Positions 36,407 through 42,398 of a DNA stretch of 42,398 bases are shown here, one piece after another (within the stretch, counting starts at the first letter, position 1; the number at the start of each line of letters is the position of its first letter). Origin of the DNA: Pirellulales bacterium (GTDB taxonomy: Bacteria > Planctomycetota > Planctomycetia > Pirellulales > UBA1268). Under the pieces are notes generated by a model that was not told the DNA's origin, made no database searches, and saw only the letters and a program-made list of their open reading frames with translations. The DNA is taken from assembly GCA_017853835.1 (NCBI GenBank), contig JAFMIU010000022.1, positions 1-42,398 on the forward strand, written 5' to 3'. Position numbers and translations under genes: made by a program.

Positions 36407-37867
36407 TCAGAAGATCGCCATGTATTGCGCCTGGATCGCCGTGCCGGTGTAGCCGGCGCGGTAGGGATAGAGATAGTTCTGCGCCGGGGAACTGTCGATC
36501 CAGAGCCCTTCGAGCGTCAGGCGGCTCTGCCGTGTCTTGTGGAGATACCAGTTGAGGCCGCCGCCATACTCGGCGGCCGAGCCATACGGACCTGTCAAGG
36601 CGCTCGATCGTCCATACACCTCGTAGGTGCGGGGCACGAAGCACCAGCCCAGAAACACGTTGCCGCCCTGATCGAAGAGACTGCCTCGCTCGAAGGATCC
36701 GTGTCCCACGAAGTTGTTGAGGAGGCGCCACGAATACTCGGCAAACGCCGACCACCCGCGATACTTCCACCCGACATCGACCGTCGCAAGCTGATAGGTG
36801 AACCGGTTGACCTGTGTGCCGGGGCCGAGGGCGTCGGGCTCGGCGAGCGGCGTGCCATCGGAAAGCCGCACGACCGTGTTTTCGGGATTGGCGAAGGCCA
36901 GGCTGTCCCCCACCAAGCGGGCCGGACTCTTGGCGAAGACGCCGCTGGTGCCGATGCGAACGGCCGGATGCTTGTGGTGTTCCATGTCGGAATAGCCGAG
37001 GCCGAAAGGGCCGAGCGGCTCCCACCAGGTGTTGCCGGCCCAGGCCATCGCGGTGCCGTCGCGGAAGATGCCCGAGGCGCCGCCGTCGATGCCGTTGTAG
37101 ATGCCGGCCTGATAGAAGACGGTTTCGTCGAAGAGCGCACCGTTCGACATGAATCCAGGGCTGTAGCTCGGGCGGATGAAGGTGTTGACCATGCTGCGGT
37201 CGACCCCCATGGGCCACATCGACGACGTGGTCCATTCTCGGGTGCCCGGCACCTGCGTCACGCCGATGCCCACCTTCACATCCTTGTTCACGGCCCAGCC
37301 GACGAAGCCCACCGGCACGACGGTGACGAGGAGGCCGGGGTTGGAGGAGCCGAAGAGGGCGATGTTGTAGATCGCCTGCGGATGGCCCACGTAGCCCTGC
37401 CACTGGAGATAGATTCGGTTGAGGTTGAACTCGCTCTCGTTGTTGATAGGCAGAACGTTGCCCGCCGAATCGGTCCAGGAGGTGACGCCGCGGGCCAGCT
37501 CCAGGAGCCGCCCCTGCATGTATCCGTTCATCGCCATGGCGAATGGAAACTCGCTCTCGCCCGGCTTGGTGGCGTGGAGCATGAGCCCCTTCGGCGGCAG
37601 ATAGTCGGTGGCGGGGATGTAGCGCGGTCGGGGAATGCCGGCGAGCTTGGCGTTCAGAGCCTCCTCCACCGCGGCATCCACTTCGGCCCGAAAGATCGCG
37701 GCGATCTCGGGGTCGTCGAGCATGGAGCCGGTGGTGCCGTCGGTGGGATTGCCGACCGGGTGTTCCTCCGCCAGCGACACGAGGGCGAGGCACCACCACA
37801 TCAGGCCCGTGGCAACCCAGAGCCAGGTCGCGATGCCGGAGAGGGTGTGGCGAGGGGTGGATGGCAC
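36407..37867 (-). CDS. Outer-membrane porin-like barrel protein
   Basis: The 486-aa protein has a signal peptide (about 1-33, LMWWCLALVSLAEE). A short alpha-helical stretch with IFRAEVDAAVEEALNAKL follows, then many amphipathic strands rich in Tyr, Trp and Gly. It ends YMAIF, with the C-terminal phenylalanine of BAM substrates. The layout resembles OprO/OprP-type porins, but the substrate cannot be read from the sequence. Translation appears to start at GTG 37867. The 190 bp upstream to the next PEP-CTERM gene are GC-rich and show no gene. Confidence 0.78.
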   Translation of the reverse strand: MPSTPRHTLSGIATWLWVATGLMWWCLALVSLAEEHPVGNPTDGTTGSMLDDPEIAAIFRAEVDAAVEEALNAKLAGIPRPRYIPATDYLPPKGLMLHATKPGESEFPFAMAMNGYMQGRLLELARGVTSWTDSAGNVLPINNESEFNLNRIYLQWQGYVGHPQAIYNIALFGSSNPGLLVTVVPVGFVGWAVNKDVKVGIGVTQVPGTREWTTSSMWPMGVDRSMVNTFIRPSYSPGFMSNGALFDETVFYQAGIYNGIDGGASGIFRDGTAMAWAGNTWWEPLGPFGLGYSDMEHHKHPAVRIGTSGVFAKSPARLVGDSLAFANPENTVVRLSDGTPLAEPDALGPGTQVNRFTYQLATVDVGWKYRGWSAFAEYSWRLLNNFVGHGSFERGSLFDQGGNVFLGWCFVPRTYEVYGRSSALTGPYGSAAEYGGGLNWYLHKTRQSRLTLEGLWIDSSPAQNYLYPYRAGYTGTAIQAQYMAIF

Positions 37868-38059
37868 GGTGTGGCGTGTCCCTGGGGCCGCCCGTGCGAT
37901 GGGCGTGGGGCCGGCTCGGCGGGAAGAAACGCGTTTGCCCGGGCCGGGTCAAGGCGACTGACCGCGGCGCCTGAAGTGGCATGGCCATCGGCCACAGGCG
38001 GGGCGGGTTGGGCAAGGTGTGGGTGGGCGGCCTACGCGGCGGGGCGATGGGGCCAGTGG

Positions 38060-41000
38060 CTACCGGAGCGGTCGGCGGCGGCGCCGGACGAGTTGCCACC
38101 ACCCGCCCGCCAGCCCCGCGAGCACCATGGCCGACGAGCCCGGCTCCGGAACGGACGCCACGCTCGGCACGGCCGCGTTGGAGGGGATGCCGTTGAACTG
38201 CCCCGAGGACACGAAGCCCGCGACATCGAGCATGTCCACGACCCCGTCGTAGTTGAAGTCACCCTCGGCCCACGTGGCCGCCAGGTCGGTGTTGAACTTG
38301 CCGCTGCCGATCAGATTCGCCACGTCGAGGGCGTCGATCGACCAATCGAGATTGGTGTCGCCGCACGCCGCATACCCGAAGGTCATCGACCCGTTGCCGT
38401 TGTCGAGCCAGCCGATGGCAAACACGCCGCCACTCAGGATCGCCTCGCTCGAGGTGATGCCGGCAGGGTCCCCGCCGACGATGCCGCGTGTGATCTGACT
38501 CACGAGATCGGGCGCAGTGAGCCCGGACATGACCGTCAGCATGCCACGCCCCACGTCGACCTGTCCCTCGATCGTGAGACGCGGCACCGTGGCCTGTACC
38601 CCCGGTGCCACCGAGAGCGTGGCCCCCGGGGCCACGGTCACGGCGGTCGAGGCGAGGGCGTTGGCATGACCGATGGACAGTACTCCCTGCGCCACCGAGG
38701 TCGCCCCGGAAAACGTGGTAGCCGCGGCGAGCACCTGCGTGCCGGTGCCGGTCTTCATCACCGAGATCGTGCCGAGCAGATTGGTGATCGATCCGGCGAA
38801 GGTTCCCGATCCGTCGGCGACGCCGATCGTGAGCAGGGTGTCGCCCGTCGTCGTCTTCGTGATCGAACCGCTGCCGAGAAGGGCATCGACGAACACGCGT
38901 TGGGCCATCTGGACATTGAAGCGGCCCGCAGGCCCCACGACCATGTCCGCCCGGTTGGCCGTCCAGTCGATCGTGCCCCGGCCGGCCGACCAGCCCGCCC
39001 CCATCATGCCGTTCACCTCCAGAGCGGCCGCAGGGCCAAGGCTGATCACCAGGTCGCCCTGTCCGCTCACGTTGGGATTGGTGAGCGTGGTGCCCGCATT
39101 CACCCGCACCACCCCGTCGCCCGAGAGGGTGGTCGTGCCGGTGGTACTGAAGCCGATCAAGGCCGCCCCGGAGAGCCCGAGCATCGCCCCATCGCCGACC
39201 TGATAGCTGCGGCCTGGGCTGGCGAATGAAGCATTCGTGAGATCGAGGGTTCCCTCGGCGACCGTGATCAGGCCAGGCGAGGTATTGGATGAGGTCACGA
39301 AGAGCGTGCCGGCTCCCTGTTTGACGAAGCCCCCTGAGATCGGTGCCGAGACCGTCAGCGAGTGCGAGACCGTCACGGCTCCGTCGGGCCCGCCGAACGT
39401 GAGCGACCCTCCAGCCCCCGCGGCGATCGTGCCCGTCGTGCTGGCGTGGGTGAGAGCGTTGAGCGTGATGGGGGCATCGAGCGTGATCGTCGCGGGGGCG
39501 CTCGCGGCGGAGCCAATCGTCGCCTCGGAGGATACGGAGTTTGGCACTCCTTCCGACCAGTTGGTCGCCGAAGTCCACGATCCACCGGACGACGGTGTCC
39601 ACGCCGACGACACGGCGACCGGTGCCACGAAGCCCCGCACCGTGAGCAGCATGCCCTGGCTCGTCGCCCCCGGCAGGTCCTCGTCGGACAGGCTCAATGA
39701 ATAGGTTCCAGAGAACATCCCCGCCGTGGCGGTCAGCATCGACACGGTGAATGCTCGTGACGAGCCCGGGGCGAGGTTCGTGAAGGGCGCCAGCGTGGTC
39801 GAGAATACGCCTGGCGCATCCACGGTGTATCCGTCGAAGTCGAGTTTGGCCGTCCATGCCGCTCCGAGGGAGCCGGCCTGATTGAAGATCGAAAAGCTAC
39901 GGCTGGCGGTGTCGGTTCCCTGCTCGAGGGTTCCGAAGTCGATGTCGATCGTCGCAAGCGAGCTGCCCGACGAGAACGATCCGATGGCGTGGTCCAGCAC
40001 GTTCATCGACATGGTCTGGTTGAAGGTCGGCGTGGCGGCTCCAGGGCTCGTTGCCGTCGCTTCAACGCTCCCGGTGACGAGTCCGGCGGTGCTGGTATTG
40101 ACGGAGAGCGTGTGCGAGCTGGCCGCACCGAGGGCCATGTCGGAGCCGGTCCCCGAGCCCACGAACAGACCCGATGAGGAGTAGGTGTAGTCGAGACGGG
40201 CGGCGCCCGTGGCGGAGGTGACGGGAATCGAGTTTGAGACCGACAGCGTGCCCGACACCGCGGCGCCCCGGATGACGGTGGCGGGCAGGGCTGCCAGCGT
40301 GCCAGAGAGTTTTGGCGGGGCCGTGACGTTGGGAAGAATCTTGGCTCCGGTGACGAACAGCATGGCGTCGGCTGCAGGCACGCTGCTGCCCACGTACATC
40401 CCCCAGCGAAACACGCTGCTGCCCGTCGGCCGGCTGAACGAGCCGTAGCCGGCATATTCGTCGTTCATGTACACGATGTAGTTCGTGCCGTTGTCATACA
40501 CGGTGATGTCAAATGGCTGCCCCACCATGTTCCTCGCCAGCACCGTGTCGGTGCCGGTGCGATGATTCAGGGTGACGTCGCCATTGCTGTTGGTATTGAT
40601 CATCACCGACCAGTCGTTGTCCGAGTTCTTGGCCTGAAAGATGGCGGCGCCGAGCGGCTTGATGATCGTGTAGGTGCCCCGCCACTGAAACCATCCGTCG
40701 CCGGCGGCCCAGGAGACGGATGGGTCGTACGACTCGATGCGGGCGGCGTTGGCCCGGTCGTTGTGAACGTTGAACTCGTCCTTGAAGAGCCGGAACACCT
40801 GGGTTTTGCCGTCCTCCTGATACCAGCGTGACCAGTTGGAGAACGAACCTCGCGACACGCTGGTGTTGCCGAGGGTGTGCAGCCTCAGGCTGGTGATGAT
40901 GGGGTTCGCCTTGTTCGGCCCCACCTCCACCAGGCTGTTGATGACATTGATGGTCGAACCCTTGACGCCCGCGGTGGAGGTGGTGCCGATTGGAATGGCG

Positions 41001-41164
41001 TTGCTGTCCAGGAGCTGCTGCCACGTGGCGTCGGTGCCGCTCTGGGTGTAGAGGGTGGCCACGTCCACGGCCGCTGCCGGCCGGACGCCGGTGAGCAGGG
41101 CGGCCGCCATCACACCCAGGCAGGCCCATAGTCCCGCACGGTTCGAGGTTTTTCGCCACGTCAT
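38060..41164 (-). CDS. Giant jelly-roll/beta-strand-repeat/dockerin/PEP-CTERM protein
   Basis: The 1,034-aa protein has a signal peptide (MTWRKTSNRAGLWACLG to AAAV). A concanavalin-like N-terminal domain (about 30-265) contains WYQEDGKTQVFRLFKDE, QWRGTYTIIKPLGAAIFQAK and IYVYMNDEYAGYG-like sequence (IVYMNDEYAGYG). This looks like a polysaccharide-lyase or lectin jelly roll. Ig-like regions follow, one of them of choice-of-anchor type (about 280-520), then beta-strand repeats. Two dockerin-type loops ([28 protein letters not shown]) and a PEP-CTERM tail (VPEPGSSAMVLAG, then RRRRR) end the protein. ATG 41164 begins the signal peptide; the longer frame does not look like a leader. The catalytic nature of the first domain is unproven. 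Confidence 0.82.
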   Translation of the reverse strand: MTWRKTSNRAGLWACLGVMAAALLTGVRPAAAVDVATLYTQSGTDATWQQLLDSNAIPIGTTSTAGVKGSTINVINSLVEVGPNKANPIITSLRLHTLGNTSVSRGSFSNWSRWYQEDGKTQVFRLFKDEFNVHNDRANAARIESYDPSVSWAAGDGWFQWRGTYTIIKPLGAAIFQAKNSDNDWSVMINTNSNGDVTLNHRTGTDTVLARNMVGQPFDITVYDNGTNYIVYMNDEYAGYGSFSRPTGSSVFRWGMYVGSSVPAADAMLFVTGAKILPNVTAPPKLSGTLAALPATVIRGAAVSGTLSVSNSIPVTSATGAARLDYTYSSSGLFVGSGTGSDMALGAASSHTLSVNTSTAGLVTGSVEATATSPGAATPTFNQTMSMNVLDHAIGSFSSGSSLATIDIDFGTLEQGTDTASRSFSIFNQAGSLGAAWTAKLDFDGYTVDAPGVFSTTLAPFTNLAPGSSRAFTVSMLTATAGMFSGTYSLSLSDEDLPGATSQGMLLTVRGFVAPVAVSSAWTPSSGGSWTSATNWSEGVPNSVSSEATIGSAASAPATITLDAPITLNALTHASTTGTIAAGAGGSLTFGGPDGAVTVSHSLTVSAPISGGFVKQGAGTLFVTSSNTSPGLITVAEGTLDLTNASFASPGRSYQVGDGAMLGLSGAALIGFSTTGTTTLSGDGVVRVNAGTTLTNPNVSGQGDLVISLGPAAALEVNGMMGAGWSAGRGTIDWTANRADMVVGPAGRFNVQMAQRVFVDALLGSGSITKTTTGDTLLTIGVADGSGTFAGSITNLLGTISVMKTGTGTQVLAAATTFSGATSVAQGVLSIGHANALASTAVTVAPGATLSVAPGVQATVPRLTIEGQVDVGRGMLTVMSGLTAPDLVSQITRGIVGGDPAGITSSEAILSGGVFAIGWLDNGNGSMTFGYAACGDTNLDWSIDALDVANLIGSGKFNTDLAATWAEGDFNYDGVVDMLDVAGFVSSGQFNGIPSNAAVPSVASVPEPGSSAMVLAGLAGGWWQLVRRRRRPLR

Positions 41165-41420
41165 GGGGCTTTGCGCACGCCGGTTACGGAGGTGGGTGTG
41201 GGGGCCGAACCTCAATCCGCGGCTCGTCGGCGCGAGGCCCTCTCCCCACTGGGTCGAAAGTAGCCCGATCGGACGAGCCGTCGCTATGACCCAATCGGGT
41301 GGGTGACGGCGGTCCTGGCAGCCGCGTGGGCGGGGTCCCTGAGACCAAAACAAGCACGTGACAAGCCTCGCGACTCGATCAGCGACAACGATTCGCGCGA
41401 TGCTCGAAGACCGTTCGACA

Positions 41421-41855
41421 TCAGATGAAGTACATCGGATCACTTGGCTGGCCGCAGCGAACGGCCAAGGCCGCGAGCGTCATGTGAGCAAGTGCTTTGG
41501 CTTCAGCCTTGGCAGCAGCTTCCCACGCCGTCGCCAAAACTCCCGCTGCTTTCGACTCGCTGGCAGAACCTTTGCAAAAGGTCGCTGTTTCCTCAGGTCC
41601 CTCAACGGCGTTTCTGATGTCCAGCAGCGTCACTTTTGCGGGGTTTTTTGCAAGACGGTATCCGCCCGCGGCACCCCGCACGCTCGTAATGATCCCAGCC
41701 GCCTTCAGTTGGAGCAGGATGTGCACGAGGAAACGGGGGGGCACGCCTTGGGATGCGCAGATATCGCGAATCGGGACCGGGCTTGGAGAATCAACCCGCC
41801 TCGCCAACTCGAGCGCTGCGAGGGCCGCGTATTCAGTCTTCGCCGATAACTTCAT
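41421..41855 (-). CDS. Rrf2-family transcriptional regulator
   Basis: The 144-aa protein opens with MKLSAKTEYAALAALELA, typical of Rrf2 regulators. The winged helix follows (IRDICASQGVPPRFLVHILLQLKAAGIITSVRG, then AGGYRLAKNP). Three cysteines are present (in DICAS, TFCKG and VRCGQ), but the CX5-6CX5-6C cluster of IscR is not obvious. The group includes regulators of cysteine metabolism, iron-sulfur and nitric oxide response, so a ligand cannot be named. ATG 41855 is chosen because it opens the family N-terminus. The 256-bp gap to the PEP-CTERM gene downstream shows no gene. Confidence 0.9.
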   Translation of the reverse strand: MKLSAKTEYAALAALELARRVDSPSPVPIRDICASQGVPPRFLVHILLQLKAAGIITSVRGAAGGYRLAKNPAKVTLLDIRNAVEGPEETATFCKGSASESKAAGVLATAWEAAAKAEAKALAHMTLAALAVRCGQPSDPMYFI

Positions 41856-41938
41856 CGCATCCGTGCCGAAGATTCGCTCGTCGCTGCTGGAGCGAACGAC
41901 GGCGGTCATCGAAACCCATGAACCCAGACAATCCTTCC

Positions 41939-41994
41939 AATGTTTATGAACATTTGAAAGCAGGAATATAGGCGAAGAACTGGCATCACGGCAA
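41939..41994 (-). promoter_or_regulatory. Putative rrf2 promoter and operator
   Basis: On the minus strand TTGCCG (41994-41989) is followed 18 bp later by TATATT (41970-41965). Just downstream is an inverted repeat, AATGTT-4-AACATT (41939-41954), that fits an autoregulatory operator. The leader to the ATG would be about 100 nt, rather long. The region is more AT-rich than its surroundings. Confidence 0.45.
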
Positions 41995-41999
41995 GGGAG

Positions 42000-42398
42000 C
42001 CAATACACCCGTGCGAGGGGGTCCTGGAATGTTGTTGAGAACGACGGGATGCTTCTCGGTGTTGCGACAGCGATCTCCGGCAGGCGGATCGCCGTCGGCA
42101 CGTCAGGAGGAGTCTCAACCCCATGGTGTCGGCGTGGATGTCATCGCTGGTGACGACGGCCACGAACCACACCGACGATGTCATGGTCGGGCGGAAGTGC
42201 AACGCTTTCACTGCGATGCCCGCTCTGTGCTCGTGGTGATGTGCGAGGGACGCGAGCGCGAGTGTTGCGTTGTTCGAACTGGGGCATCCCGCATCAGTGT
42301 GGTGCGGTGCCAGCGTTTCGCGGCCATGGATGAGTTTGCATCATCGCGGGGATCGGTATAGGTTACTTGTGAAGTGAACAATCGATTGGTGGTGGTGG
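42000..42398. other. Right edge without a convincing gene
   Basis: No frame on either strand has the coding look of the other genes; a 116-codon frame on the plus strand lacks recognisable motifs. The last 50 bases turn AT-rich (GGTATAGGTTACTTG), so a promoter for a gene beyond the window is possible. Confidence 0.3.

Noticed and set aside
36425..39229. 934-codon plus-strand frame opposite the porin and the 38060 PEP-CTERM gene
   Set aside because: It crosses the boundary of two minus-strand genes and has no recognisable fold, so it is a shadow frame.
42011..42361. 116-codon plus-strand frame near the right edge
   Set aside because: No family resemblance, no ribosome binding site and composition unlike the confirmed genes.

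Overview
The window looks like a chromosomal segment of a planctomycete, probably in or near the Pirellulales. The evidence is high GC, giant secreted proteins that combine autotransporter-type beta-strand repeats, dockerin-like calcium repeats and PEP-CTERM tails, a DUF1559 prepilin-like protein, an N-terminal LEPR-xLL protein, and many start sites with weak Shine-Dalgarno sequences. No rRNA, tRNA or CRISPR array was seen.

Layout. (1) 160-6171 is a sulfide-oxidation block. A lone ECF sigma factor comes first, then a type II sulfide:quinone oxidoreductase on the plus strand. It converges on a minus-strand set made of an ArsR-family repressor, a rhodanese/DUF2892/rhodanese fusion, a persulfide dioxygenase/rhodanese fusion and a TauE/SafE exporter. 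Three upstream regions share a CGATATA-centred 14-bp motif, which suggests one ArsR regulon that senses sulfide or persulfide. (2) 6257-8791 holds a glutamate decarboxylase with an internal deletion and frameshift, followed by a CLC chloride transporter (an acid-resistance pair). (3) 8817-18992 is a minus-strand run of extracellular proteins: PEP-CTERM proteins, a GHL10-type glycosyl hydrolase-like protein fused in frame to a DUF1559 prepilin, and a beta-strand-repeat protein with a one-base frameshift. (4) 19252-19733 carries a tandem hairpin repeat and two abutting MITE-like elements. They sit exactly at the stop codon of a FadL/OmpP1-type outer-membrane protein. (5) 21174-26112 appears to be one five-gene operon in the order tusA, dsrE2, hybrid histidine kinase, receiver protein and receiver-adenylate cyclase. 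It joins sulfur-carrier proteins to phosphorelay and cyclic-nucleotide signalling. (6) 26199-33676 holds a secreted unknown, a BNR_4 protein interrupted by one in-frame TGA at a tryptophan position, a truncated unknown gene and a LEPR-type glycoside-hydrolase-like protein. (7) 33724-37867 holds a class IV aminotransferase that has histidine where the PLP lysine should be, a sulfotransferase, a fumarylacetoacetase-family enzyme and a porin. (8) 38060-41855 holds another giant PEP-CTERM protein and an Rrf2-family regulator. The last ~400 bases contain no convincing gene.

In the sulfide block, SQR would oxidise sulfide to a persulfide, the dioxygenase fusion would convert persulfide to sulfite and/or thiosulfate, TauE/SafE would export sulfite, and the rhodaneses would move sulfane sulfur. 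The TusA/DsrE2 pair 20 kb away could tie the same sulfur pool to cAMP signalling. The large secreted proteins fit degradation or binding of complex polysaccharides at the cell surface. Three of the long genes and gad carry single disabling lesions or a fusion, so real gene decay and sequencing error must be separated first.
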